From Penicillium oxalicum (taxonomy: Eukaryota; Ascomycota; Eurotiomycetes; Eurotiales; Aspergillaceae), in the NCBI RefSeq assembly GCF_001723175.1, contig NC_064657.1, forward strand, positions 1,674,001-1,738,000: a stretch of 64,000 nucleotides of DNA, written 5' to 3'. Shown here in pieces: positions 24,001 to 36,911 of this stretch; position 1 is the stretch's first letter; every line of letters starts with the position of its first letter. A program made the position numbers and the translations under genes. A model generated the notes under the pieces. The model was not told the DNA's origin. It searched no databases and saw nothing but the letters and a program-made list of their open reading frames with translations.

Positions 24001-27000
24001 CAAATCACGACCCGAGTCAGAGCCTCAGTGGTATCGGCAATACCAGTCGCCTTGGCTCTCAGCCAGCGGAATATCAGCATCGCGACACCCTCCTTCCCCA
24101 TATTTTGACCATATCGAGGAGGCCCTGGGAACTGAATCGAGCCTCTCGCCAGTCCTCCGGGGAGGTCAGGAGCCTCGTCCGAATCGGTTGGACTCCAGAC
24201 CATCGATGGACCCTCCCACGAGCTTGTTGGTGACAAGCCGATCAGGCTTGGGCTCGGCAAAGTCTTGGGGAGAGAGAGCCAGAAAAGGGAGGGGCAAGAC
24301 GATGTAGCAGAAAAGCATGTAGTGTATAGGGCGGAGGAGTGGGGGGGCAGGTCTCAGGGTAATGCATCCCATGACTCGTGGATCCACCCAGGACCCACCT
24401 GTCGAGGGGGTTGACATGCATTAAGCACCGTCACTCTGAGGATGGCCCCGCTTGAACCATTCAGTCTGTCTTGGCGGCTTCTGATAAGCTCCGATGAACG
24501 GTTCACACAGCCGGTGATTGGATTCCGTCGGGCTTGGCAGAGCGCCACCGGTCGGCGCGCTTTCCCTCCCGGGGCAGTCGAGGCGCGCTGAAAGTGAGCG
24601 TGTGCCACGTTTCCTTGGCAGGTCGCACCTCCGACGGACGATCGGGAGCTGAAGACAGGGAAGTCCATCCTGATTTGGATCCCAACCGAGGCTGGAACGT
24701 GCAAACTAGTTCACGCGACCGAACCTGGGGAAATACCCACCGCGACTTGAAACCGAGAGCGAGACAGAAGTTCAAACGAAGATAAAAGATCTATCAGATG
24801 TACTCGTCCGAGCCATATCAATAGGCATCGGATTGCTGGTAGACCCCACTTGATATCGCCGGTTCCGGAATCGCCCCCGAAACACATCGCCCAGGGAGCG
24901 ATCTCGCATATCTGCACACGCGGGACTCGCAGTACTAGTAATGGGGGCAAGTGAGCAATGTGTCACGTCGGGGGGTCAGGATGAGCTCATCCCACCAGAT
25001 AAGCCTCCCACCGTCCTTGGCTTCTGCTGGTCCCCTCGGGACGCCTGGAGGAGGAGAACGGACCACACACACAAGCCGCCATAAACCGGCACCATTCACT
25101 CTGGATGGCTGCGGTGCAGATTCGGGAGGGTGGAAATATCACGGCGTTGCTTCTCGCTTCCTGTGCAATTTTTGCCCCCATGAGCCACGAGGCCAGGTAG
25201 TCGTGGACAGGCACAGTGTGTATTACACACTGTTCAACATGGGGACCTGTATCATGTGCACCAAGGCCCAAGAATAAAGTACGGCCTCTGCCCAATTAAA
25301 GATTGATCATCGTTAGTAGTCACACCGGGTGCGACAATGATATTGGAAAAATGGTGCAATCATGTTGCAGGGGTACACCTGCAACCTTCTGAATGGGCCC
25401 AGTCGAGCCACCGATTTTGTCAAGGAATCATCGTGGGTGAAAGGAGACAAAGAAGAGGGGGGTGTGGGGAGGGCGAGTCAGGCTCGAATTTCCTCCGCAT
25501 CCGAGACCTGGGGAACTTCCCGATTGGGTTGTGGATAGCGCGTATCCAACATGCATTCTGCACGTGATGAGAATCCTTTCTATCACCTTCTGTATTTTGA
25601 CACCTCGCGAGGGGCTTTAAGCTGTACCCTGTCGACCACAGTCTGAACATGAAGCCATAGACGGTCGGCAAGAGCCCAATACAGTCCCACCGGACCCAGG
25701 TTCAGGTTGGGGTACAGTGCGACCGCCCCTTCCCCCCCCTCTGTCCCGCCTAAAGGATCATAGCCCATCATCCCTGCTCACTGCATGAGACTGTTAGCTG
25801 ACCATGATTTTCCGGGGTTGGATGCAACCTTGAACCGACCCGCCGAGATGAAATGCGGGGGAGGAGGAGGCGAAGGAGGCGAAGGCGACAATGACCATGG
25901 CAGGCGAAACTTTGCCGTTGCTTGACGTGAGTACGAGCGTAGATCGAGCTTGAAAGGCAGGCTTGGACCAAACTCTCACGCGGCTGGCGCCGGCCCTTTC
26001 GACTACTCGGCGTCTTGTTTTGTGTGTTTTTTTGCTTTCCTCTTCCAAGCTTTGGCGCAAGGAGGCGTCAAAGTTTCATTGGCATATGCTTGCAATGGGA
26101 CGCCAAGAGATAGATCACCGTCGAATCTCTCGGCGGCGAGAGGTGTCGTCGGTCGAGAATCAGAGGGTCCCAGAGGCGCTCAGGGATCAAGTACCCCAGT
26201 CCACTAGAGTCGAGGAGGGAATCACCAATTGAGTACGGAGACGACCAACTTGCGCGGGAGGGGGCCTCTCGATCATAGGCCGGGGGAGAGAAAATGCTGC
26301 TGGGATCGGACAGTCGTGAACTTGGAGATTTAGATCTCCCATACTCTCCCGGGCATCGCGCGGTGTGTAGAAGCGTGACACACACTTTCCTCGTCAACGG
26401 TACCCCACTTCTTCACTGCGAGGTATATACATGTCTATGTAGTACATACACATACACAGACAGAGAGAGAGAGAGAATCGATTCCCACGAGAGAGACACT
26501 CGGCACTCTTAAGGATTTCTACCCTCTCGCCCTAGCTATGCTTCTTGTCCACTCCCAGAATGACAATATTCGCGCAGGGGGCCAGCGCTATTGGCGGAGA
26601 TATTCCTCGCATACAAATCGTACGCTGCACTTTTTCGGCACGATGTGACTGCGCGAATTTGATCTACGAAAGAGCATCGACCGTTGAACGTCTGACTCTC
26701 TCTTTTTTTTTTCTGGGTGGATCATTGATCAATTCTACTCAGGGATGGACGCGGATGGCTGGCCACACGAGATGGAGACCCTCTGCACTAGACCAAAGAG
26801 GGAGGTGGTCGCCGAGGTTAAGAAAGGTTCCAATTTGACTAGGCAAGGGGAGGGGGGTTGGAAAAGGGATCAATTGTTGGCTCATTGATTTGTCTCTTTT
26901 TATTAATCTCTGTATTTTGATGTTAATTTTTCACGACTATAACTCCACGGGGACCCTTGCAACCTTGAAGCCTGTCAATTGACCGGAGTCGGGGATTATC

Positions 27001-29908
27001 ACCGAAACACCGGGCGCGCCATCCCAAAGCTATCCAGTCAAGTAGGGCAGTAGTGGGAACACTACTTGGTCGCCGAGCTGAATATTAATCTTCTCGAATT
27101 AGAGAAACAGCGGTGGAAAAGAACTCGGAAGGAAGAGAGAGGGAGAGTGAGAGTCTTGTGTAATGAGTATGACAAAGTGCAAAAGGTCAACTGGTGCCAA
27201 CTCGGCCCACACGGCAGCTTATCGCAACGGCCGCTCATTCCAGTCCGATCGTCTCAACCCTCGAAACCCGCTCCAAGCTAGTTTCCCTTTGAGAGTAGGT
27301 TTCGTCTTGCACTAACTGCAGTCAACTACTGTACTCGAAAAGGGCGAGTCCAGAAAAGGGTTGATTTGCAGAACAGACTAGTGGGGTTCTGCTCGTCGGT
27401 GCAGGGGTTTGTCAAGGATCACCCACCACTTACTTAGGGCATTGTCGGGGATAACGGCTTCTCCAGAAAGTCAATGCGTACATTAGTGTTCCAGTACACG
27501 GGCAAGATGGAACATGCACGTTTGTACCTGGGCCAACATGGACCAGCAGCCTTACACGGCTATTCCAGGGAACTTAGTCATTTTACACGTTGCCTCGATG
27601 GTGGACGGCTCGATCTTGAACTCTTCCCCCCGCCTAATTTGCCTGGTGCAGGGGTATCTGCACTCTGGATGTACCATGTACCATTTTCCACCCGTGGAAC
27701 TAATCAGCGAATATACTCACGAAGCTGATTTACGAATAGCTCTGGATCGGAATTCACAGACTTGCACCTGGAGTGCACTTTTTGGAACCTGTCAATCTCG
27801 ACTTGCCACCCACACGGTACATGTATCAACAACTTCATTACGTTTCTGCCGTGTTTGTACCCGGATCCGAGCAAGATATACATCTTGTGATGCGTGGGCC
27901 TGAATGCCACATTTCAAAAATAGTATGACTGGGAATGATCCAGGTGGGCGTGTGATGAATACCAAGATCATCCACGGAAATTTTTGACCTTCTCTTTCAA
28001 CGTGAGGCTGTAGGTAATATGAGCAGGCGCTTCTTGTCCGCTTTCTCGTTGCCACACTTTGTCGGAGATGGGTAAATCGGTGCTTGACGAGTAGACTACC
28101 AGACTAGATGGAGTCAACAGACCGGTCTACATCCACAGAGTGGGACAAGGATCCACCGCACGCGATAAGATCTACTCTATTCAGAGAGCTTATGAGTCAC
28201 CTATGCTCCGAGGCTTGATTAACACTTGGAGACTACAATTTTCCAAGACTCTGCGATGAGTCAATTGCAGCGATTGTTATCACATCATGTTGGGCTATGG
28301 AATAATTGAATCGATCGCGAAGACTGGCAATCCGCGATATTTGACGAAGCAGCCGGGGCGTCGCTCCACGGCAAATACCAGCTTCGTCTTGGTCATCGTG
28401 CATCACCGAGAAGACGCGACATTGATGATTGAAAGGGCTACAAGGCAAAGGTCGAATACTGACTCGGGATGGTCGTCTGATAGGTAGGTTTCAATCCGGT
28501 CAAGGGAATTGTCGATGAAATCTGATGCTGCGCTCAGTCTTGATGTGCAATCGCGGCATTTCAGTCCCTTTGAGTTTCTGACAGGGAAGGCTGTACGTCG
28601 CTCTGTCGAGCTGGCGGTGATAGACCTTGTCGAATCTTCCTTTTCTTCCCTTTTGCCTCTTGCGGGTCAAATGCAGCTATCAAGAGGGGCAATACCAATA
28701 GGGGAGACCTAGACTCCTGGCTTTCATTCAAAAAGGATGATATGATTATGACAATTGTCCCGGAGTGAACAAATCATTCTCGATAGGCGCCTCGTTGCGA
28801 ACTCTCAAGCTTTATTGTAGTGTGTTGTTCTTGATTGTCGGGACGAATATTGTTTATATATGAGGAATTATTTATACGAGCTGAGTAACAGTAGAACTAG
28901 CTCTTACCTGCAGTACGCAATTAGCAGTGAGGCAGTCGTAGTAATTGTTCTCTAAGACAGCCAATCCGAATCTGTACTTGCGGAGTTGAGTAGAAAAACC
29001 TTAGTTCCTGAGTAGACGATGAAATTGCTTCCTACAAAGCATATGGGAAAATAGGCTTCAGGAAAGTAGAGGAAAATATACACTCGGGGAGAAGATTACG
29101 TTGAGGAGCTCAAATTGTCAGATGAGGTATAATGGTTCGTGTGATATACTAAAACGCAGATGATGCCAGAGGATTGACAGTCTCGCTGGGGACTCCTATG
29201 CACTGCCATCATCAAAGACGCTAACTAATTTTTATTCAAGCACTCGCAGCCAGAGTATGTGTGTTAATTTGAGGGCTTGAAAGCAGAATGTACCGAGAGA
29301 GAAATTGTCGGCCCAGCGCCATAGCATATCATATCCACAGATTGAATCACCAACGCATAGAGTTCATTGACCAAAATCCTTGGCTGGCACTGTAAGAATG
29401 AATGTATAGTATTAAGGGAGAAGAGAACGATGATCACCAATTCTGTGGATACTACTGCATTCATTTGCAAACGAATGTCGACAGCAAGGTTTTCGGGTTA
29501 TTGTTCGTCCTCTCTAATAGTATGTACTTGCAACCGAATCCCCCACTACATTAGGTATAGAAAAAACCAACTTTTTGGCAGCTCCCTTGATGTTTCCTTA
29601 CTACACTGAATACGTTGTCATTCTCTTATATTTCTTATTTGTTTCAAAATTTCTATCTCAGACTGACTACGTCATCATATTTTCCATGTTTTTGGTGAGA
29701 TTGAGAAATTACAGGCTTCATGGTCCAGGTGTCTGTCATGTGACTCGGGAAACTGCAGCCGCAGGTCAAGTTCTTTGGAGGCAGCTGAGCTAAGATAAGC
29801 CCTCTCTCATACCTAATCAGGTAGCCAACCTCACCTTCTTCGTCTCTCTCTCTCTCTGTCCTTCCACATTCGGCATTTTGAATAGTCCCACACCTCATTT
29901 GCATCCCA
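21068..29908. other. 8.8-kb gene-free region between divergent OPT and 502-aa protein genes
   Basis: No open frame in either strand shows family resemblance, a signal peptide with plausible continuation, or splice sites linking it to a neighbour. The longest (22181-22996) overlaps other frames of equal quality and looks like chance in GC-rich DNA. Several (CT)n/(GA)n tracts occur: about 21253-21269, 21754-21770, 26459-26474 and 29849-29862. The base composition shifts from GC-rich at 21.5-27 kb to AT-rich around 28.7-29.8 kb. It may hold non-coding transcripts, long regulatory DNA or an eroded transposon; I cannot tell which. Confidence 0.5.
21991..22026. repeat. Hexanucleotide tandem repeat, (GGTACR)6
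   Basis: Six consecutive copies: two GGTACG units followed by four GGTACA units. It is directly visible in the sequence and lies about 920 bases upstream of the OPT start. Simple repeats of this size mutate by slippage, so length may vary among strains. Confidence 0.9.
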
Positions 29909-31417
29909 ATGGATCTTGCTCAGCTTCCAGACATCACCAGTCTGCTTGTTAGGCCAGACAACCCTGCACGAGATGATCTTGAAGGCATGGACTCCGCACG
30001 ATGTGCAGCTCTACACAATTATTTGATTCAATATGCGTGGCTCGCTGAAGGCCGCTCGCTCGCAACTCTGGATACAAATAGTAACTTTTTCTCGGCATTC
30101 GGTGACGAAGACGAGGCTGAGGCTTGTCGTCCGAGGCTTGATCCGTCCCTCGCGGCATTCCTTGATAGCGCTCTGGTCTCTCCGTTTCCTTATGACAATC
30201 CCGACGACTACCTGCCATTTTTTGTTTTTGCATGGGGTATCGACGGGCCGGAAAGTCTTTTTGAGGAGTTCGCAGCTGATATTTACGATCAGCCTGCTGA
30301 TAGCCTTGTGCGTTTATACGCCGTGGAATCGGGCTTGTCGGCCGAGGAAGGTGGTGGCGGGGTCATCTACCACCAAGGCCTCCACCGCGTCGCGACTTTT
30401 ATGCATCTGGATGACTATGGCTATGGCTTCCCAGTTGAGGCTCATCCGCAAATTTGGCAGCCCCTCGAGACTCTCCTCACCAATTGGATCGACCTGATTC
30501 ATATTGGAAAAGTTGTGGCTTCACCTCATCGGGAGCCCGCTTTATTTGACTTTGAGAAGATCGGCCCCTGGGAGTGGCGGCCCTATAGCGATTCCCAAGT
30601 GACTACATGTGTCGCCGAGTGGGATCGACTGTGTCAGGCGATCGAGGCTCGTATCTTGCAGTTGCCAAACCCCCCATCATCTACCAGCCCCAGCCCCGGC
30701 CCTAGTTCCGACTCGAGGTCAAGCGCAGACACTTCAGAGCCCCTGGTCGCATCGACTGTCCTGGATGCTGCTTCCGTGCCAGATCCTTCCTTTGCACGCG
30801 CGTTTCTCACGCGCGCGAGACGACCGCAGTTCCGCTATATCGCGCCAGGCCTTCTCTTGCCACCGGCGGACTCGGCTGGATTTACGGCCGCGCAGCCGTT
30901 TAGCGTCCTGCCCCGCTCGCAGTACACCGCACCGCCAGTGTGTCTTTTTCCCGCTGAGGGAGATCGTCCTATCCAGCTTACCAGGACAACAACTCCATTT
31001 TTCCAGCCTGACTTCTATTCGCGGTCCACCGCGACTTGCACCCCATCTCGCGTCGCTGCAGGTCTGTATACTGAGGCAGTAGAGAGAAACGGCCGTGACG
31101 TGGCCGAGGAAGGATTTCGGCTGTTACTCCCTTTCACATTCAATGAGGATGGGGACGAGAGCGTGGGCGCACGGAAAAGCGACGGGTCTCTGATTGACCG
31201 AGGACGCTTGGCCGACCTCTTCCAACATGGACATAAGCCTTTCGGCGGTGACTACTACCGCCCCCAGCGACTAGAGCGGTTGCTAAATTGTTGGCGTAAA
31301 CTAGTAAGTCAGGGGGTCTGGTCTGTTGGGGTAGAGGGGGTAGAAGGTGGCATCGACACCTTCAAAGAGGCCGACTCCGGCCGATGGGAGGATTATTATA
31401 TCCCACCTACGTGGTAG
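29909..31417 (+). CDS. Uncharacterised 502-aa protein next to a chitinase/LysM module
   Basis: A single intronless frame with no domain I recognise. There is no signal peptide or membrane segment, so it is probably intracellular. The N-terminal half (to about residue 245) is acidic and rich in Phe, Tyr and Trp, for example a PFPYDNPDDYLPFFVFAWG stretch near residue 95 and a Trp-rich GPWEWRPY near 217, and looks folded. Residues about 250-285 form a Ser/Pro/Thr linker. The C-terminal part contains the sequence GRDVAEEGFRLLLPFTFNEDGDE and ends with a Tyr/Trp-rich tail. The last 330 bases before the chitinase trailer are shared, as the two genes converge. A CT-repeat leader precedes the ATG. I cannot assign a function; the location beside the chitinase and LysM genes is the only clue to role. 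Confidence 0.8.
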   Translation: MDLAQLPDITSLLVRPDNPARDDLEGMDSARCAALHNYLIQYAWLAEGRSLATLDTNSNFFSAFGDEDEAEACRPRLDPSLAAFLDSALVSPFPYDNPDDYLPFFVFAWGIDGPESLFEEFAADIYDQPADSLVRLYAVESGLSAEEGGGGVIYHQGLHRVATFMHLDDYGYGFPVEAHPQIWQPLETLLTNWIDLIHIGKVVASPHREPALFDFEKIGPWEWRPYSDSQVTTCVAEWDRLCQAIEARILQLPNPPSSTSPSPGPSSDSRSSADTSEPLVASTVLDAASVPDPSFARAFLTRARRPQFRYIAPGLLLPPADSAGFTAAQPFSVLPRSQYTAPPVCLFPAEGDRPIQLTRTTTPFFQPDFYSRSTATCTPSRVAAGLYTEAVERNGRDVAEEGFRLLLPFTFNEDGDESVGARKSDGSLIDRGRLADLFQHGHKPFGGDYYRPQRLERLLNCWRKLVSQGVWSVGVEGVEGGIDTFKEADSGRWEDYYIPPTW

Positions 31418-31749
31418 GTGTACACCGATATCATCCCGCCTTGGGTCCGGTGGTGATTTCCAGCATTGGGTTCCAGTTTCACGAAAATGGAGATAAGGAG
31501 AACCGATGAGAGATATACACGATTATCATGAATCCAGTCACGGGCATAGCCTTTTTTTTCCCCCAACCAATTCTGATTTCAACTTGGCCTGTTGATTATA
31601 AGCTTGGTTATCTTCGGTATCCATACATGTGCCTTCTAATTGCAACCGAGTCAAAATCGCGCGTCACATCACATAGTCTATTCATCACCTCCCCCAGATA
31701 GCCTTCCAGGAAGTCGTTCATTATCCTCACCCAGGCATGTTTGATGCTG
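31418..31749. other. Convergent 3' spacer
   Basis: Trailer sequence between the stop codons of the 502-aa protein and the chitinase, with a T8 run near 31551. No gene is present. Confidence 0.6.
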
Positions 31750-34700
31750 TCAAAGACCATCAGCATACGGCGCCGGTGTCACTATGCTGCCAGACCCCGT
31801 TTGGTGGCCAATCGTACTGGTAGGGAATACCATCGTGGGGCGAGACTCGCTGCCCGCCGCAACGCCCGTCGTGACAGTGACGGTGGAGGGTTCAACAGTC
31901 ACAGCATCAGGATGGGAGCTTTTGACCGCCTGTCTTGTCCACAAGCCGGCCTCCGAGTCACCCACATAAACTTCCACGACATTACCCTCCTCGTCAAGCA
32001 TGAGACGTACTTCAGAGTGCGGGTCGCTATCCTCGTAGATGATATTGCAGGTTCGACCGTCCACAGGGTTACCTTCCAAGTCGACAAAGAGGAGATCGTC
32101 GTAGTTAAGATCACGATGAGCATCCTGTTTGCTAGATTCGAGTGATCCGAAGTCTGCGTGGCAGACACCGGCTAGGTCGCTGTCCTGCTCGTCCCACGTG
32201 TCGTTGCCCAAGGGGCCTCTTTTTTGGTTGACCACCGGTTGGTAATTATAAGGTCGATTAGACATCGTCATCGGGGCTGGATCCTCATGCCAGGACTGTC
32301 GACCCCATCCAAAGGCGCGACCATACATGCTAGTCAACACCATCTTGTCAGATATACTTCGACTGCGTAGGATATTTAGGAATGTCACACATACGGATCA
32401 TCATCAAGAACGCGGAAGCCATGGTCAACAGGCGTAGAGGTTTCGATACTTCCAGGGACACGGGTCCATGTGTAGGTAGCCCAGCAAGACGAGCCGGCCG
32501 TCTGCTCATCAAAGCCATAAGCATCGATGAAGTGTTGACCACTCCCTTTACCGCGACCCGCAGGTAGCTTCCCAAACGCCCTGTTTTGAAAGAGTCAGAT
32601 GTAATCATATGCGGGGAAGCTCTCGGTTCACATACCAAGTCGCAGGCGGTCCATTATCTCTGATACCACACACCCCAGAGCGGTACGCCGAGCAAGGCTT
32701 CCACTGTGCCAACTTCCACATATTCCAATCTGATCCCTGTTTCCCATTCGCAGCGCCGTTGACGAGACGGCACGCCTGCGGGGAGCCACCTCCTGATTCC
32801 ATGAGGTTGCCCATAGGAAACTCGTCCACTTCACATCTGTATCTCTTGCCCGGGATCTTGACTTGGGCCGCGGTTCGGTATCCCGGGTGGCGCTGACCTT
32901 TCCATAGCGCCTGATTGGCACCAGGAGCGCGGCCGGCTGCCAACGGCTGATAGACAGTCTTTCCATTGAGCAGCTTGTCGATGGCCCACCTTTGGTTATC
33001 ACAGACTTCATCCCAGCCCATGCCATATCGACATGTATATGTGACCGCGCAGTCGCAGGTACTCGTCGTGGTGCCACCGCTGAAGTCGAGCAGCGGCCAC
33101 TGGCCGTATGAAGACCGGCCCGCCACCGTTGTTGGGACTCCAACGTTTGGTTTGGATGGAGAACCACCAAAGAGCCATCCAGTTATGCTGTCAAAGATTT
33201 TCCAGCCGAGGACGGCCACACCGGAGAGGAGGGCACCGGTGGCCGCAGCGCATATTGCCCCCTCCGCAGCAAGAGACAGGCCGAAAGTGAACGATGCCGA
33301 AAGAAGTGATGGTGCGAGGTCAGCGACACAGAGAACCCCCAACTCGCTGGCCAGCAAGGGCATAGCAAAACTACGCTTTTCAACACCGTGGGCGCCCGTG
33401 TAGAGACTAAGACCATTGGTTGAACCGTCTCGTTTGGAAAGCATAGAGGTGTCCGTGTACAGCAAGAGATTACCTGAATTGGTGATGGATGAAGGGACAA
33501 ATCCCTTGCAGCAATATGCTTGGAAGCCACCGGTGCAGGTCAGGTCCTCAATCTGTCCCCCGTCATTCGACTGGTACGAGTTGGTATTACGTGCAACAAT
33601 GGTGGCGTCGGGGTCGGAGCATGCCGGTGAACAGGGCATGCCCACACCCCTGAAACCCTCCCATTGACAGGTGCCCATCGTGGTTCCTGGAGCGCAACAT
33701 AGCTTTTGAAGCTCGCCTGGAGCGCAGACCGAGTTCTGTTGGAAGCCGGCAATTTGGCCGCGTGCCTCAGTCACATCAAAATATCCGGCCGTACAGGTCC
33801 CTCCACATAGTGACCAGTAGCAGCTCGACGCAACAGCGTCCTGGAGCGTCGCATTGGCCATCTGCTCCTTGAAGGAAGCGGCAGCTGCCTCCGACACCCC
33901 GTTTGCCGTACCGATGCCCATCAAGTCATTCATACTATCGCCGGCGGTGTTGTCTTGATCGATTGACCACTGGAGGAACGCTTCGGTTAGTTTCTCTGTC
34001 AAAAGGGAAAAGGTGAAATGAAAACAACGAAAAAAGAAGTTTCAGACGTGGAACGAGTGATTTCTGCTGTTGAAGGTAGTGACTTACAATCAAAGTACCC
34101 CCAAGGCACAGGCTGTTGGCGAAGGAAATCTTCTGCTGCATTGTGACTCCATCGTCGAAGCTCACCCACTGGTTTGAATCGAAGGTGAGCCAGCGGACGC
34201 CTGCAGTGGCATCATAAGACTCAGTTCCCTTGCCGGTCGCTAGAATCCGTTTAATCTCGGCGTTGGAAAGGGTTCCGGATGATTTTGTGCACTGTCCCGC
34301 GGTACCGCCGGTGGTGAACTGACATGCGCCGTTCGGCGTGGTGCAAGACGGATCCGCGAGCGTAAAAGAACGGCCGTACCAGCCTAGCCCAAGCATGACC
34401 TTGGAGGGAGAGACTCCCGCCCTCCACAGCAGGGAAAGGCCGTCGCTGATCTCAGTAAGATTCGTGTGGGGGCGGATATAAGGACCGGTGAACTTGTTGC
34501 GCGAGTCCCAGACACCATGAATGTCGTAGCTCATAAAGTTGAACCAGTCGACGCTTGGCTCCATGTTGAGAACGTCAAAATGCTGAAGGTACCAGTATGA
34601 AGACGGAAGTGTAGCACTGATTCCTAGTCCGCTCCCGAACGAGGCCCTCAACTCGGCAAGAAAGATTGAGAAGTTGGAAAAGTCAGCTGCAACACCGCCT

Positions 34701-35815
34701 CGATCGCTGGCGGCAGGGTATTCCCAGTCGATATCCACGCCATCAAAGCCGTATGTCTGCATGAAATTGCGCAGAGAACTAATGAAGGCTTGACGATTTG
34801 CCGCGGAGCCGACCATGTTACTGAACGCATGCTGCGTGTCAGGCGTATTCGTGGCATCATTGAAAGACCAGCCGCCAACTGACAGCCAGGTCTGCAGACC
34901 TGGCTGTTTTCTCTTCAGTGCCGTGAAGCGTGTGTAAAGGGAAGCCGCATTTGAGTCCATGGGTGAGATCTGGAAGGTAGAGGGATCGAAGAAAGAGAAG
35001 GCGAAATTGAGGTGCGTCAGACCCGTCAGCTTGAGGTCTTCAGGTGTAACCACATCACAAGGCCGCTGGGTTGCCCAGCTCTCGTAGTACCCGATGCGTC
35101 GTGCAGAAGCAGAGTTACTACCACTAGAGCAAGAAGGAGTCGGGGCTGGTCCACAGCCGCCAAATCCCTCCTGGCAACCAGTGCCACAGAAGTCATCCGT
35201 ACTGCCGCCTGAGATCCAATGACAGTCAGCTTGAGGGCTCCAGAGTCAGCGATGTTCAAGACGATAAGGGGACTCACAGAATCCATATTGTGAACAACAT
35301 ACGTTGAGAGGGCATGTTGCGTTATCTGGGTTGGCGTATTGGCCACAAGGAGCCTTCGCGTCGCAGTTGGAGATGCAGACGTCCGCCCCACAACTCGAGG
35401 GCGCATATGAACAAACGCCGGTCTTGGAACAACATGCTCCATTTGTGCATGGCACTCCAGGCGCACAACTACCTACAGGCAGGTCTCTCTTGCGTAGGGA
35501 GCTGGAGCCAAAGCCTGGACCGGCATCAAGGTTATCAAGTCTTTCCCGCGGATGTTGAGACAGATGTCGGACCAGAGCTTCATTCTCGAACTTGGGTCTG
35601 TTCTTCGAATACGGCTGATAGAGAGGCGGTAGAGCTGACGACGAGTTCTTTGGCAATTGAGGCACTGGAGTGAAATGTGGCACCGCACTCGCGCTCTTGC
35701 GTTTCTCGTGGTGATGTTGATGACCATGGTGATGTTGATCCCCCTGGGCAATATTGCAACTTGCGAGAGCAAGAAGCACCGGCAGAAGGATTCGCATCGA
35801 AGCTGCTGTTGACAC
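31750..35815 (-). CDS. Secreted GH18 chitinase, fungal subgroup C (killer-toxin-like), five exons
   Basis: Predicted to hydrolyse beta-1,4-GlcNAc polymers outside the cell. Exons (minus strand) are 35815-35278, 35208-34088, 33969-32636, 32580-32395 and 32362-31750, giving 1263 aa with all phases matching. Order of features: signal peptide (hydrophobic MRILLPVLLALASCNIAQG; the second ATG at 35797 may be the real start); a His-rich segment; a dibasic KR site near 110; two Cys-rich chitin-binding type 1 modules at about 117-205, the second spanning intron 1; then GH18 with the catalytic DGVDIDWE at about 333-340 (general acid Glu present), SVGGWS and MSYDIHGVWD. The C-terminal 700 residues are the long Cys-rich region typical of subgroup C, with a hydrophobic stretch around LSGVAVLGWKIFDSITGWLF. 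No LysM domain is visible in this protein. Such chitinases are linked to mycoparasitism or hyphal interactions in other fungi; the role here is inferred. Confidence 0.9.
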
Positions 35816-36911
35816 TCAACACGCGAGTGATGTGGATGGGGAACTGATAGCCAAGGGCCTTCTGGCCTTTCTCAGAGAGGTCTTGTGGATAATGACACGG
35901 CAACCTCCTGTCTCTGGGCGACACCGGACTCTACTTTCTTTTTAACCCCGATCCAAGAGCGGAAATCACGGCATCGAAGATGAGGATCCGGTCACCACCT
36001 AGACCGAGAGGGGGTAGGGGGGCTCAATTTTCCGTTCATACTCTTCGAAGGAAGGATGCGAAGAGAGCACCGGCCTAAGCGTAGCACTAAGCCCGAAGTG
36101 GTCTCGGAGGGTCACTTGAAACCTCGCGTTTCTTGTGGCTTATGCATTGCTCTCAAAAGAAATCCCCACATTAGGATGGCTTCGTGGTGAGGAGCGACTT
36201 CGGCCTCGTGTGACGGAGAACAAGCCGTGGCAAGCATTCGTCAAAGCGACGACCTGACGTTCTGCACCCGAGCCTTCTTGTGCAGCCCCCAAGTGGAAAT
36301 GTGGATCCTTCAGCAGCTGAAAAGTCGTGCGTCCACCGGAGCCCAAAACCTCGCCGCGATCGGGTGGGACCTCGTGCCTGCCAAGCGGACCCACATGCTT
36401 AGTCCTACGGCTTCTATTGATCCTCCTCGTGTGGTCAGATAGCAGATGGGTGCTCGATATACCTGCCCTACTTGTCCCAAAGGCACTAGCTCTTACTGTT
36501 CACCAGGTGGGGGCTCAGAGATTTCACATATCGTCTCAGCCATTGGATGCAGGAATGTGACCCCCCGAGGGCGGGCTGTCAAATGAACGAGACATCTCGA
36601 GAGACCCCCCCACCTAATCCTCGCCAATATCACGGTGAATGCGAACAGGAGACAAACCTGGCCCACATTAATCACGAGGCATAAGATTCAGGTTGCATTG
36701 ACTCATACATCTTAGTACCTGCATCATGCAGGGGAAAGGAGGCGGAATAAGCGATCAATCGGGTGGCCTTGGCCTATCAAGGAGGGGCACTTCAGGAAGC
36801 CGTTCGTGTGGATAGGAAGAAAGAAAAGTGCCCCGACATTCCCGTTCCTCATCTTCGAACGCATCCTCATGCAAACAGCAATTCCAATTCTATAGATTCT
36901 TGGGCTATTCA
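35816..36911. promoter_or_regulatory. Shared divergent promoter of chitinase and LysM protein genes
   Basis: A 1.1-kb stretch with no convincing gene that separates the divergent starts of the chitinase (minus) and LysM (plus) genes. The head-to-head layout implies shared control. I see no single regulator motif that I would name with confidence. Confidence 0.55.
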
